Below, piece by piece: positions 1-12,425 of a DNA stretch of 64,000 nucleotides. A model generated the notes under the pieces. It made no database searches and had not been told where the DNA came from. It saw only the letters and a list, made by a program, of their open reading frames with translations. Every line of letters starts with the position of its first letter. Within the stretch, counting starts at the first letter, position 1. This DNA is from Acanthosoma haemorrhoidale. Taxonomy: Eukaryota; Arthropoda; Insecta; Hemiptera; Acanthosomatidae. The DNA is taken from NCBI GenBank assembly GCA_930367205.1, contig OV884015.1:32479288-32543287 (forward strand), read 5' to 3'. Position numbers and translations under genes: made by a program.

Positions 1-784
1 TAAGCAACAGTGACACCTCCTACGTCGGCTGATATGTCCTTATTTGATATGCTCCTTAAGCTAGAGAAGCAATTAAGTTTTAAGCTACCACCCCCCCCCC
101 GTTTGAGCAAAATTAGTAATTTTCTATGACGGAAATACTGATGAAAATAGGTGGGGTTTTCAATGTACATAAAATATTTATATATTCCTACATGCGATAA
201 CTTAGGAATACATGAACTAACAAAATCACCATGACACGAGCATAGATGATACCGCTTTTACTAGTTCCATTCATTCCGCAACGACGACTAAGATCATATT
301 AACAGATTCATCCATGTTAACCGTAATAATCAATTTTAGAAATAATAAGTAGCTGGACGATGTTATAACGGTTTTCACTTTTTTAAACCGATGAAACACA
401 AAAAAAAACTTATATTGTTCTTTGCAAAGCGAAGACAGCTTTGACTATGAAAGTTAAATTAAATACGTCATGAGTCTCGAGACAACTACCTAAGAACTAT
501 GTTAAAGTCTGTGAATGGGAAAAGTTGGACAGCTCTGTGAAGCGGCGTGTTGCGACTTTGCTGGGAATAGGGAACAAACTAATCAACCAATCTTCAAAGT
601 GCCATAACCTCAGCTTTGAGAACGGATTAACTTCTTCCAGTCATTTCGTAGCCAATTGTCTTCTCTAAAGTTTCTCTCGGTATTTTAGTCACAATTCACC
701 TTATTTAGATCTTTTCAAAATTCATCCACCAGTTGTACTTAAATTAGTTACACAGATTTATACAAAAGGTTGTTGTTGAATATA
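1..784. other. Unannotated AT-rich DNA
   Basis: I see no gene, RNA or recognisable mobile element here. The only low-complexity item is a run of about ten C near position 90. Confidence 0.5.
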
Positions 785-789
785 CCAAT

Positions 790-1552
790 TGTTGTAGCCA
801 GCTCTTAATTACGAATAATTGAAAGTTTCCCTCTTCTCGGATCATATTATACTTATCTATGTTTCCATATTTGTTGTTAATAAAAGTTATGACGTCAGTG
901 AGAGTGGGGGGAGGAGTTAGTGGGGACCGAATTAGGCTTTAGACCGAATTAGCATAATGAACCGGACCGTCACTTGGAACACTACTCTTTCCTCTCTCTC
1001 TGCACTGGCGCCTGCTGCTATACTCGAAACCATGGTCTTCTTATTCAACTACCTCTGCATCTCTCTCTCCTAACCTTGCTATGTTTTAGTCCGGCATTGT
1101 CAGACCTCACACCTTCCTAGTGGGAATCTCTGCCTTCGTATCGCTAAAACTAGCACCTCCTTGGGAGAGAGCTCTCCCTCGCGGACGACGGTTGCCGTGG
1201 CCCTACAAACTTACCAGTAGCGTCTCCCGCGGCAATCCAGTTTGCTTCTCTCCGGTTCACAGTCGCCTTTGTGATCTGAATGGTTTTCGCCTACCCTCAG
1301 ATACCGAGTGTGAATTCGTGGTCATTCCAAGACCACATAATCTACCTATAAACCTACCCTGATACTCTTCTCCTGAACATAGTGCTTTGTCGGTGCACAC
1401 ACCTACTAGGCCGGCAGCCAGGGTGAAAGACCACAGGTCCACCCGCCTTAACTCTGTCTGGGCGCTCGCCTGACGGCGGCTAAGAGGTTGTAGTGACCCT
1501 AGCCCGCGGCGTTTCCGCCCCATCTTGGGTACTCACATGTCTGAGCCCGACA
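790..1552 (+). mobile_element. Solo LTR, family A, copy 1
   Basis: The 763-bp unit starts TGTTGTAGCC and ends CCCGACA, the usual TG...CA form of an LTR. It is flanked by a perfect 5-bp target duplication, CCAAT at 785-789 and 1553-1557, with no internal region, so it is a solo LTR left by recombination. The same sequence recurs at 16963-17888 and 30340-31417 on this strand and, reversed, at about 16000-16765. An AATAAA-type signal lies near 880. The stretch holding a TATA box in other copies is missing here, as is the ATGGAGTCAGAT motif, so this copy is decayed. Open frames inside it are incidental. Confidence 0.9.
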
Positions 1553-1557
1553 CCAAT

Positions 1558-3494
1558 ATGTGCTGTTGAAAAAATTGCCATTTTTAATTAAATTATAATT
1601 ATTTAGAGTACTAGTACTCAAAAAGAGACGCTGGTATGTTTTTATTTATATTAAGTTAGAAATAAAAGCTCGGAGTCTCTCCCAATATATTTATTTTTAA
1701 TAATATGCCATTCTCTCTCGACATTTTGCATGGTCAGCAATTTTGAGAGACATAGTTTGTGTGAAAAAATATCACCATTTTGTATCGAATGTTTTTTGCA
1801 ACATCTTCTTTATTTTCACGTTACGGACTTGAGTAAAATTTGAGTAACTTGCTAAACTTTTATCACGTCTAATTTTGTTTTAATTGCTGTTGTTTAATTC
1901 AGACAGGCTTACAGGCGAATGACTATTGCCTCATACCTACTTCAATGTAAAACCTATCTCGTCAGTAAAACTTCAATTGCGATAATAAGCGACCACTTTA
2001 ATTACGACAGCTGGACGAATGAGAAAACGAGGGGAATTCGAAATGAGGTGTTATAAAACGAATTACTGTCAGATGGGGGGGGGAGGATTGGGATGCCGAA
2101 CTGGGCCCTATATACGAAGGAGCAATACACTTGCGAACCGTTTTCAATAAAGTGGAATGGAATATAGCATTAAAATATGCAAATAATAAATAACATCGAC
2201 AGAAATTTATTGCTAAGGGAGAACCAATCGATAAAAAAGTTAGGTATTCATTCAAAGGTTCGATGATGTTACAAATAATTGAACTGGTTAAACCCCTAGC
2301 CCGATTAATTTTTACTGCCTTTACTATGTGCCTTTATTACGTTTTTATCTAATTATAAGCCATTAAAGCCCTAGTATATGATAAATATTGAAAAAACGCA
2401 ATTGTACACAAATAAAATAATACAAAACTACAATAGACTATTCTATAACGCTACAAAGTGAATTTTACTATACAAAAGTATGTGAGTGAAAAACAAACGA
2501 ATTAATAAAAACTAGCATTAAATTTTATATAGGTGAATCACGATGGCCTGCCTCCAGGATGACTAACTAGAACTAGTTCTAGACGTTGCACGGGATTTTC
2601 ATATTTCTTTTCAGAAATATTTAAATTAATAAAGTTTGGCAGAAAATAACTATGAAACAAACATTAGCTGTCAGAGATTGCCATCCTTTGTCTTTGGACG
2701 AATGTTGCGACACAACACATACAGCATAGGTGATTTTTATTGTGCGTTACCTGTACAGAACATTTATACCTAAAGGTGCAACACTCGACTTAACAACTTA
2801 ATGAGGATCAGCGGCACCAACTTCACGCCGAATAGAAACATTAGTTATTTTTCCCTAATGAACTGTACCGAGTTGTTGTTTACTAAACAAAGCAGGTAAC
2901 CTAGGCTAGTAGAGAGGGGGTGGAGTATGTCAGAGAGTTGGGAAATGGAAGTTAACTTTTTTCTGAAAAGCAAATGTTTGAAAACGGTTGTAATGTTTCG
3001 AAACGGACCTACGAGAAAAATGGCCACAGTACTAGCACGACAGTATGCATGCATGTGAATACAGGATATGAATGGACATACATTCTATGGCCAAGCTAGA
3101 GGTTAATGCCTCGTAAACATTATCGATCCTGGACACAGTGCGCTAGCTCACAACTGTTCCTTCTGCACTTTACGGTCCCATCGTGGCCATTTCTTACATC
3201 TTTAACTTTGACTTCAACTTGACTTTAAGAAACGAAGCTCACATATTAGCCAAGTCTAAAACGTCAAAAGCTGAGTGTATGAAGTTGTTTATATCCTAAC
3301 GGCTAGTCGGTTTACAAGTGCCTATCCGGAAGGGGGAGAGGTTTTACTTTGAGGTAAATATAAAGCAATGGTCTGTATAATAGAGGTCGATTTGACGACC
3401 CTAGCGAACTTAAAACACAAAAATATTTCAAAAACCGTTTTCTGTTAACGAACAAGGTGAAATTAACGTAAAATTAGTTGACGATCTGTGATGA
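1558..3494. other. Unannotated AT-rich DNA
   Basis: No gene or repeat is recognised. A perfect 16-bp palindrome (CTAGAACTAGTTCTAG) sits at 2567-2582. Short open frames show no family resemblance. Confidence 0.5.
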
Positions 3495-3805
3495 TGATCA
3501 GTGGAAACTTAACAGAAAAACGGGTGGAATCTTAACAGAAAAACGGGTGGAAAGACTATTTCTGTGGTTGGTGTGTGGTAGGGTTAGAAGTTGTGTGAAA
3601 ATTTAGGCACTTAAATGATCTACGTGGCAGGCCTCATGAATAGGCGATGCCAAGCATGGCACCTTAGTAGGTGAGTGGGGGTTTTATTCAAATAGCTTAT
3701 TATTTTTTCTCACGGGGGCCACTGAACTCCAAAAGGACAAAGATTTTCCTTAGGAAAAAACCTTTAGGGAACCCGGGAGTCGGAACTGCATCTACGTAGT
3801 TGGTA
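3495..3805. repeat. Unclassified dispersed repeat, copy 1
   Basis: This stretch resembles 8505-8740 over most of its length. Shared landmarks are AAATGATNTACGTG, a long GTTTTATT block, CTCACGGGGGCC and CTTAGGGAA. Copy 1 begins with an exact 23-bp tandem duplication (3508-3530 and 3531-3553) whose unit contains AACAGAAAAACGGGTGG. No coding frame, terminal repeat or target duplication was found, so the class is unknown. Confidence 0.65.
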
Positions 3806-3908
3806 CAGCAATTTACACAGACAAATATGTAACACAGAGATAAAAGTAATATAATAAGTATATGAATCCATAAAAAATCTTTTCCTCCTTCATATCTACT
3901 TGTTATTA

Positions 3909-4476
3909 TTTTTTTTTTATTATATTCCTTTATTTTGCTATAATTACAATCTGCCCTTTATAAGGCAATAAGTAATTAAGATAAATGCTCTCATTCATAC
4001 CATATTTATAGTTCATCATTCACTCGCGCATTCATACAATATTTACAGACAGCCCAGAGACCTCCCAAATCCACATGCGAAGAGAAAGCGGAGTCTTGGG
4101 AAGTCCCCCACGCTCCTCTGTCAGCCGCGTCACCGGATACTAGCCAGTGGAGGCTGACCAAGATCGCGAGAGCCACAGACGCTCAGGACATGATTGGAGA
4201 AACTGGCCATTGCCAGGACTCCCACTGTCACGTATTTATAGCAGGTCACGAGGTCACTGCCGTTTCAGTCTCCGAGGAGGATTGTAGGGATGAGTGGTGC
4301 AGTGCAATGAATGTGCTACAGGATTAGGGTGGTTGGAAAGGCTACTGTGGAATTTCGTAAACTTGGAAGGGATGAGTTCTAGAATGTAGGGTATATTAAG
4401 GTCGTTATCACGGGTTTTGTTGCTGACATAATAAGGGGCATTTACTATCGTTCTCAGGACTTTTGATTGAAAGGAT
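3909..4476 (-). mobile_element. LINE-Y (jockey-type), 5'-truncated copy
   Basis: Read on the minus strand this holds the last part of a non-LTR reverse-transcriptase ORF (residues such as SKVLRTIVNAPYYVSNKT, then HCTTHPYNPPRRLKRQ) and the 3' UTR, ending in an AATAAA region and an A-rich tail (T run at 3909 on the plus strand). A perfect 12-bp target duplication, TACTTGTTATTA, flanks it at 3897-3908 and 4477-4488. The 5' truncation, tail and long duplication are the hallmarks of target-primed reverse transcription. The coding part has in-frame stops and is dead. Confidence 0.9.
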
Positions 4477-4488
4477 TACTTGTTATTA

Positions 4489-5592
4489 AAAATTATGCAA
4501 TTCAATATAGATTATATATAAAAGAATCTATTTACAATAGGTCAATACTATACTCGTAAGTTCTGTAACTTCACTACATATCTCTATCGCTTTGGGTTTA
4601 TTTATTTAACTACGCCAGTGAATATTTACAAAATATTGTTAAAATAAGTGATTTTATCGATTGCTTCCATTATTTTCTGTAGAATATTATTTGAATTTTA
4701 CTTTTCGTTACTTCGTCTTAAATGTGTTATCAACCATAGGTCAGCAACAACAATACATTTAAATCGTTAATGGGTGAACAGTGATTTAAGTACTACAATA
4801 CCCAGGAAGTAACGCTTCGGTATAATAGATATTGGTTGATTATTATTTTATAACATACTTTTCCTAATTATACCGTTGGGTTTTTGTATTTGACCTTTGA
4901 GAAGGACTCTGAGTCAATACCGTGGACATTTAAATTCAGACTGGCTAATGTAAGAAAAGAACTATAGGAAGAAGGCTCCGGAGATAGACAGGTACCTGGA
5001 GAACCAGGTCTTAAATATTGTAAATCGAAACATATCAAAATAAAGGGGTATTATAGTTGGGTTGATCAATGCTGCGTTGGATTAAATTCTTTACCAGATT
5101 TTTAGAGTTTGGTCGATTGTAAAGTTTAATCGTTTCATTTCTCCCTAACCAACCTCTAATTAAGGAAATATACTTAATGTCTAAAATTAATTTAGAATGT
5201 AATGTGCCACATGCCAATATATCTCATATTTGCACTCAGGTGGTGTTTACGGTGGAAGTACTTTAGGAGTAGTTAAGAATTTCAATGTTTGCGCTTTTGA
5301 GAGATTTTGACTTATACTTAAATTAAAATTTTTGAGACTTTTGAGATCTGAAGAATGTGGTCAAGAGAAAAAGGTACTCTTGTTTATATGGCACAACAGT
5401 GTTATTTGCGAGTTTCATGGAACATGGTGTACGAGTAGATATTCTGAATCGTAAACTAATTGGTTTGCATATAGCTTACATTACCCATAGTTAAATTAAA
5501 TTTTGAATATTATTTTCTACGTTGACATTGTAGAAGATCCGTTCAGCCAGCTATCATGCTAAATCGTATCTCCGTAGAGCCTGAACCATTAA
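4489..5592. other. Unannotated AT-rich DNA
   Basis: No gene, RNA or repeat is recognised. The short minus-strand frame near 5.1 kb has no recognisable domain. Confidence 0.5.
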
Positions 5593-5998
5593 TACTAACT
5601 TCATCCCTTCCTAATTCATAAAATTCCATAGTATTCTGTCCAACCGCCCTAATCCCCTAGCACAGTCGTTGCACTGCACCACTTATCCCTATAATCCTCC
5701 TCGGAGACTAAAACAGCAGTGGCCTCGTGACCTGATATAAATGCGTAACAATGGGAGTCCTGGCAATGGCCAGTGTCTCCAATCATGCCCTGAGCCTCCA
5801 TTGGCTCTTATCCAGTGCGTGGGGGACTTCCCAAGACGCCGCTTCCTCCTCCGCACGCGAGGGAGGTGACAACCATGTGGAAGTCTTGGGAAGTCTCTGG
5901 GCTGTTTGTAAATATGAATGAGATCATTTATCACAATTACCTATTTCCTGATTATGCAGATTGTATTTTTATCATAATAAAGTTGTTGTATATTGAAA
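5593..5998 (+). mobile_element. LINE-Y 3' fragment
   Basis: Plus-strand copy of the LINE-Y end. It has the last ORF codons (HCTTYPYNPPRRLKQQ), a stop, then a 3' UTR with a block GGGGGACTTCCCAAGAC and a terminal CAGATTGTA...AATAAAG. It has lost internal 3' UTR pieces relative to the copies at 3909 and 59624. The 5' edge is approximate and no clear target duplication was found, because a second LINE tail follows at once. Confidence 0.8.
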
Positions 5999-6047
5999 TT
6001 TTCCCTTATCTATAATCTTAAAAATTTAAGAGCTAAGAAAAAAAACT
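5999..6047 (+). mobile_element. LINE-X 3' tail scrap
   Basis: About 49 bp match the very end of LINE-X as seen at 38813-38856 (TTTCCCTTATC, TAATCTTAAAAA, GAGCTAAG, then an A run). It is abutted to the end of the LINE-Y copy, so it is a severely 5'-truncated insertion or a template-switch product. Confidence 0.6.
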
Positions 6048-6946
6048 AACTACGTATATGTATTGTATATTAAAAAAAAACTAATTGCCTATTACGGATT
6101 GAATAGAAAATAATTGAGTGGTTGCACATTCTAAGAGGTACTCATCCAGCTGTTCGCGTCCGCTGACAATATTGCTAAATGGTTCATAATGCTCGCATAT
6201 TATGCGTCAGATTAGCGTTCTAGGTTCGGTTGGGCTCAAGATTTCAACTACCATTTTAATTATTATACTCACTTTGCTGATCGACAGGCTGATATTTGAA
6301 AGGGATTTGCCTTCCTGCCTTCAGACTAGGAAATAAAATAAGAAATAATTATGAGTTCTGAGCAAGAGGTAAAAATACTAAGGAATGATTAGGAATCGTG
6401 CTGATTATGACCTTATGATTAGGATGTAAATTAAATCAGATGTAATTTTTCCCGTATTTTCAACCTTGAAAAAATATTGTTCCTATTTATATTTAGAAGG
6501 ATGCTTACCAGCAAGCGTGTTTATGAACATGCAATAATGAAGGTCTACAGTCATATTAATCACTTGCCCAATAAACTTTAAATAAATTATTCCAGTGAGA
6601 TTATATTTTGAGTATTTTTCATTTTCTATGAATATCTTCGGTTTTTGTCGGAGTCAGAACAAAGTTCTCTCTCATAATCCCAAACTGCTCTAGATTTCAG
6701 CCCACTTCCTTCGCTTATTAAAATCTTCATCATCTTTTCAAAGGTCCTCAGCGTCAAAGTAACAGTCCATAGTTAGGTGAAATTTCCTTATCACAGGTCC
6801 GTAAACCTTTTCAATCCACATTCATAACAGGCGGATTGGAATATTCATATTTTTATTTAAGTTAACACACTTAAATAACAAATCTTCGAGCTTTCCACTT
6901 ATTTTTTATTTAAAAAAAAGCGTTTTTTACAGCTTTAAGCTGTCAA
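6048..6946. other. Unannotated AT-rich DNA
   Basis: No gene or known repeat is recognised in this stretch. Confidence 0.5.
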
Positions 6947-7290
6947 TTAGGGTGGTTGGAAAGGCTACTGTGGAATTTTATAAACATTGAAGGAATGAGT
7001 TCAAGAATATAGGGTATATTAAGGTCGTTATGAAGGGTTTTGTTGCTGACATAATAAGGGGCATTTACTATTGTTCTCAGGACTTTTGATTGAAAGGATT
7101 GGATACGCTTGATGTTCGACTTTTTGGCTGTCCACCATAGCTCTATTTCGTATGTCCAGATTGGCTTAAGTATAACTTTGTAGATTAGTAGTTTATTTTC
7201 TATTGAGAGATGGGATGTCCTTTGAAGTAGTCTGTACAGTTGTCCAAAGCGTCTGTTTAGTTCTATATAAATTTCTAGTGATTTATTTAT
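6947..7290 (-). pseudogene. LINE-Y reverse transcriptase C-terminal remnant
   Basis: On the minus strand the translation reads through LNRRFGQLYRLLQRTSHLS, ENKLLIYKVILKPIWTYEIE, KSNIKRIQSFQSKVLRTIVN and APYYVSNKTLHNDLNIPYIL. This is the C-terminal connection region of jockey-clade ORF2 proteins. It stops near HPN, just where the 3' UTR would begin, so unlike most copies it is truncated at both ends. The catalytic YXDD motif lies upstream and is absent. No target duplication was found. Confidence 0.8.
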
Positions 7291-8010
7291 GGCTAAGAAG
7301 TTTGTTTATTTATTTACTTTTTGATTGAAAAATAAATTATAATTGTAATGAATTAACCAAATTATTGCCACTCAAACAAAGTTGTGGGTCTAATTAGAAA
7401 TTTGTTTAAGGGTGCTATGTTTTTACTATGTGGTGAAAATGTTTTTCGTGGGAAATTTCAAGACAGCTTTTACCTAAAATATGTGGTGGATTCTACTAGT
7501 TGGTTGTGATCTACTTTTGCTTTAAGCAAGACCATCACAATTGAAGCGTAGATTTTTATTATGCTGCTTCAAAAAAATTAGCTAGGAAAAGACACAAACC
7601 ACTTTATAGCGCGACTAAATAAATTGTTGGAAACTAAGTCAAAATGTTTTGTGATTATATTCTATTAAAGTCCTAAGATCATAAATAATATTATAGAACT
7701 ATATCTATGTTTAAGTAAGTTATGTACAAGTAATTAATTTTATTGACCTTGTTTCATGGAGTTTTATAGGGTATTTTTCTGGTCAGTATTTGATCGTATG
7801 AAGTACCTGTGAAACAGGGGGCCAATAACACTAAAACAAAGGAAGACTCCGAGTTAAAAGCTTCCACCAAGACAGAAATCTAAACCGTTAAGCTTCCTTT
7901 CAATCATGTGATGTTGATGATGTGATGGGTACAAATTCAATTGATGATATTGACCTGTGTCATTAATTCAATAATTGATTCTATATACCCCCCTCTCGGA
8001 GATCACATAC
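7291..8010. other. Unannotated AT-rich DNA
   Basis: Nothing recognised. The stretch 8169-8504, after the hairpin, is likewise empty of recognisable features. Confidence 0.5.
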
Positions 8011-8168
8011 TGTGACAGCCAGATGTTAGGCAAAGACCCCTTATAGGGGAAGGCAGATTGGTGTGTCTCTTGGAGAGAGACACTGGGGTCTTTGACCATG
8101 CCAGTGACCAGTGACGACTAAGACAAGTGATATGTTTGTGACCAGTGTATCAGAGCTCGACTGTCACA
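8011..8168. repeat. Nested inverted repeat (hairpin), possible MITE
   Basis: Three inverted-repeat pairs are nested. The outer pair is TGTGACAG (8011-8018) with CTGTCACA (8161-8168), the middle pair is CAAAGACCCC (8031-8040) with GGGGTCTTTG (8085-8094), and the inner pair is GTGTCTCT (8063-8070) with AGAGACAC (8076-8083) around a 5-nt loop. All arms pair perfectly. The arrangement suggests a small foldback element or a structured RNA. There is no target duplication and no second copy in the window. Confidence 0.5.
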
Positions 8169-8504
8169 GCTTTAGAACTGACCTTATCACATTATGGCAT
8201 GATTATCACTTCACTTAAACTGACCATGTCTGACATATCAAAGACATTGACATAATCCACAATTTTATAAACCATTTAGATGTTTTACACATTAGGTAAA
8301 CAAATAGACACCACCAAAAAAAAATTTAACCCCAAAGTAGTGGACCAAACGAGAAATCAGAAATATTAGATCAGATATTTCAAGTAAAATAGCCACAAGT
8401 TGTCATTTAATTAATTGCTGACAATATTTTATGTCTTTGCAATATGAAATGATACCTCCATATATTTATTATTATTCTAGCTTGAACAGAGGAGTCGCAA
8501 ATAC

Positions 8505-8740
8505 TATAACAGACTGAAAAACAGTGAGAAACTATTTCTGGTTTAGGTTTAGTGAAAATTTGACCACCTAAATGATATACGTGCTAGATCCCAAGCATCT
8601 CAACTTTGTCGGTGAATGGGAGTTTTATTTAAGTAGCAAATCATTTTTCCTCACGGGGGCCGAGGAACTCTGAAAAGACACATCTTCCTTAGGGAAACCG
8701 CCTTAGGGAAGCCTGGAGTTGGGCCTGTGTCTCCGTAGTA
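8505..8740. repeat. Unclassified dispersed repeat, copy 2
   Basis: Direct-orientation relative of 3495-3805, sharing CTATTTCTG, AAATGATATACGTG, CTCACGGGGGCC and the CTTAGGGAA blocks, with several small deletions. Divergence is visibly high, so the family is old. No coding potential is seen. Confidence 0.6.
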
Positions 8741-10454
8741 ACATAATGAACACGTAAAACAGGTATTGGTATTGGCACAGAATACTATATTTCTCTACCT
8801 AAATGTTATGAGGCCGAAAACATAGATTTGTTTGTTGTATGGCTCATATTATTGAGATAGTATTATGATAACTAGGGAACTAATGAAATGTTTCTCTTAG
8901 TGCTGAAATTATTGCATCAAATTTATCTTTCTTAGGTTATATTATATATAGGGCATTTCTTGAACAACTCTGTTAGGTAATGACGTCTACCTTAAAACTA
9001 TCTGCTTCATCTACTACATCGTTGTTTTCTTTTTACATTTGATCTTCCATCTTTCACTTTATACCCGTTTTCTTTTTTTCACCCCTTTTTTGGATGTCTA
9101 TTCATTTTCTCAAGCCCTTCCTCCATTTATTTTATGCAAACATAATAAGGTTTGTTAAACCATATAGTAAAACTGTTGCTCTTCCTCAATCGTAATCTTT
9201 CTTTACCTTCAATATAAGATTACACAATATAAAGCCTAATATTGATTTCTATATTTACTATCCAATAATCATCTTTTTATCCATTAGAAAATTCAAAAGT
9301 TTTTTAATTTCCTAATCATCGCTCAACCCGAGCATAATTGACATCTTTGCCTTTAATTTTTAAATAATTTAGAGTCAGTCTAATGTTTGACAGTAACGAA
9401 CTCATGAAAGTTCCTTCCTCCGAGGAGTCAAGAAGATTATATTAAATGTCTTAATAATGATGCTCTTGTGAGCAGGTGCCTTCTGGTTTATTACACAAGA
9501 GGCAAACTTCAAATAAAATAAAACATTATCCTCTAAGAACAACGAACAGAAGCAGATTTATGATCAGGGAAATACAGGGCGGAAGGGTGGGATCTGATAT
9601 TACAGGATTTTAATTGGAGGAAGTCATGAAAGAAGGAAGTATTAAAGAAGAGGGATCATAATTGGTGAGGGGCAGGCTACATATATCTTAACTTTACATA
9701 AGAACGTACATTAATGGAAATTTAACATTGGCTACTTCCTGTAGGGTCAATTATTTCTCTAATCCGATCATAAAGTCTTAACATGGAAATATGTCCGCCT
9801 CTCGTATACACGTTTGCACGAATCACAAAGATAAAACATTAAATCGGGATTATTATTCCTACACCCTCACAAGTGGATTTGCCTCAAATAACAGTCATAA
9901 CCAAGATGTGTTCGAAGAACAATAACTCTAAGCCTATTTGATTAAGCAGAGTAGTTCTGTGGAGAGGCTACGAGGTCAGAGGGTCGAGAGCGGTAACAAG
10001 TGGCCGTGGCACAGACCTTCCTCGTGTGTTCGTGGGTTCGCGGTCTGTCCTCAAGCGAATTATTGAAAGGGCCCGACCCTCAGTTCGATTATCACCCCGC
10101 TGGACGGGTTTATTTCTGTGTAGATGACAAACCCTTACTGATCTGCTAAGGTTTAGTATGTAGTATGTAGTATGTAGGGCGATGAATCCGAATTAAAGTA
10201 CTGATTGTAACCTGTAAATAACATTAAAAATAAGATAGCAGAGGAGTAAATTTGAAATATACGACCATGGAATACAAAACAAATATATTTAGATAATATT
10301 AGTTTAATATTTAGTTATAACATATATACAATGAATTAAGTATAATCCGGAGAAATTCTACAAAGAGGTGTTCTTCTTGTTAATCAATTTACACTATGCG
10401 AAAATTAGATTTTTTAAAAGAGTTTTTAAGTCTCATTACATATCTTTAATATAT
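8741..10454. other. Unannotated DNA
   Basis: No gene is recognised. A GC-richer patch (9950-10130) is unlike the AT-rich surroundings, and a short TAGTATG triplicate lies near 10155. Neither has a recognised function. Confidence 0.45.
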
Positions 10455-10868
10455 GATTTTACATCACCATTCGACATTTCATACTAGCCTCGACCTAATT
10501 TACCCAGTAATGGTTGTTTTTCTCTATGGAGGATAGTAAAAATGTTTTTCTTTTTCTACATTTTTTAAAAAGTTTTTCCTTCTCGCACAGCCCTAGCTCA
10601 CCTACTATCTTAGACATCGCTACTTTAATTATTTACTGTGACAACTTTCTCCATCTACTTTCGTCCTATTTCCTTCCTCCGGAGCTCGTCCACTGGGCCG
10701 ATTACCTCTGTTAACACCAAGCCAAATCAGATTATATATTTAAATCCAACACTAAGAAAAAAATAAGCCCAATATTTGAATGAATAATTTTAGATAAATA
10801 GAGAAGATAGTGCCTCTATTTAGATTAGGTCGAGGCTAGTACGAAATGTCCCATGGTGATGTAAAATC
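10455..10868. mobile_element. MITE with ~45-bp terminal inverted repeats
   Basis: The left end starts GATTTTACATCACCAT and the right end is its reverse complement. About 42 of 45 terminal bases match, through the block TAGCCTCGACCTAAT. Both sides are flanked by ATAT (10451-10454 and 10869-10872), a possible 4-bp target duplication, although the AT-rich surroundings weaken that. At 414 bp with no transposase it is a non-autonomous DNA element. The frame 10514-10714 is not a believable gene. Its interior recurs without the termini at 11320-11555. Confidence 0.75.
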
Positions 10869-11319
10869 ATATATAAAAAATATTTTATATAAAAGATAAG
10901 CCTTTTATATGTCATGAAAATGTTAACGATTCGGTATAAAATAACGAGTTTAAATATACTTATCATTAATACTTTTGAGGATGTCTGAATAAGCAAAAAA
11001 ATTTACGACTGCTGATGTTAAATCATAAATAAAAGATATTAGGAGAGATTCGAAAGCATTTTTGAAATATTTAATTTTCAAAGAATGTAAAATATTAAAA
11101 TACAATTTTTTTTTAATTATTAGCTCTTTAATATAATGATAACAATAGTAACTAACTAAAAGAGGGGCAAAAACTTAAATCTGGAGGAACGACCTTAAGA
11201 ACGAAATTTCTACTGATACTACCAAAACTATAATTTTAAAAATGCTTTACAATTTTGTTTAATAAATGCGAAAGGATGTCCATATCCCTGCCCTATATCC
11301 TTGAGCCCAAGACATTTTG

Positions 11320-11555
11320 CTTCCCCCCCAATCCTAGCCCACCTACTCATCGCTACTTTAATTATTTACTGTGAAAACTTTCTCCATCTACTTTCGTTCT
11401 ATTTTCTTCCTCCGGCGCTCGACCACTGAGCGTGATTAACTCAGTTATCACCAAGTCAAATCAGATTATAGATTTAAAATATTTAAATCCAACAATAAGA
11501 AAAAAAGAAGTCCAATATTTTAATGAATAATTTTAGATAAATAGAAAATATAGTT
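11320..11555. repeat. Second copy of MITE interior, termini missing
   Basis: Direct repeat of the interior of the element at 10455-10868. Shared blocks include ATCGCTACTTTAATTATT, CTTTCTCCATCTACTTTCG and AATGAATAATTTTAGATAAA. The inverted termini are absent on both sides. It may be a truncated copy, or evidence that this interior is a separate repeat captured by the MITE. Confidence 0.7.
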
Positions 11556-12254
11556 GAACCCATGACCTACGATAGACTTCTGTAGTATCGTTTTAATCTG
11601 TCTGCTGACGATATGTGATATTGGAGTGTGATTTGACGGTGGACACAGAACCCGGCGCATTCACAGACAAAGCTTTCAAATCTCTCGCAACAATGACAAC
11701 GCACCACAGAAATCAATCATGGCATAGCAACTCGTTTTTCTCACCCCCTATTTATTTCTGCAGATGTATCTTAGATAAAAAATTAATATACAACAAATAA
11801 ATTATTAATTTGTATTTGAAGAAAATAGAAACATTCACCATGATGAAACACTTAACTTAAAATAATTACGGAGACATGTTATTTTTATTATTCAATCCTG
11901 TCAATGATGGAATCCATCTCTCCCTCTTTCAGCCAACTTTGTAGGCAAAAAAATTGGAAAGACCAGTGGAAAGATGCAGATTGCAGCAAAAAATGTACCA
12001 ATCCTGCATTAGTTTCGAACTAAACTTGACGACACGTGCCGTTTGATGTGTAGAATGTCACGTGATTGTTCATATCAAAAATAATTCAAAGAAAATTAAG
12101 AAACAGCTGAACGAGAGGTTTCCTTCAGTAGAACGTCGTGGACCTTCAATCGTTCCAATCTAAAGTAAATACTCCTTTTTATGATCGAACTCCCCACTAT
12201 CCAATAACTATCTGACCACACAAATTCTTTACCAAGATCAGTTTGAAGCATTAC
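11556..12254. other. Unannotated AT-rich DNA
   Basis: No gene or repeat is recognised here or in 10873-11319. Confidence 0.45.
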
Positions 12255-12425
12255 TATAATTATAATTCTTCTCGGAGATTGAAACGGACATGTCCCTCAG
12301 ATCTTCTGCAATCATAATAATCATGCTGGGAGTTCTGGCTCTGATCAGTTTTCTATTCTCCAGAGTCCTGAGCCTATGCGGCTCTCGCGCTCATTCTGCA
12401 GATATGTGTCAGCAATATCACCAGT
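12255..12425 (+). mobile_element. LINE-Y 3' fragment, old and diverged
   Basis: Plus-strand match to the LINE-Y coding end and 3' UTR: a CTCGGAGATTGAAACGG block, then GGGAGT, CCTGAGC and GGCTCTCGCGCTC in the family order and spacing. It is more diverged than the other copies and has no tail or clear target duplication. Confidence 0.6.

Noticed and set aside
9960..10130. Possible tRNA or SINE (GGTTCGCGGTC)
   Set aside because: Only 8 of 11 B-box positions match and no A box or cloverleaf could be drawn.
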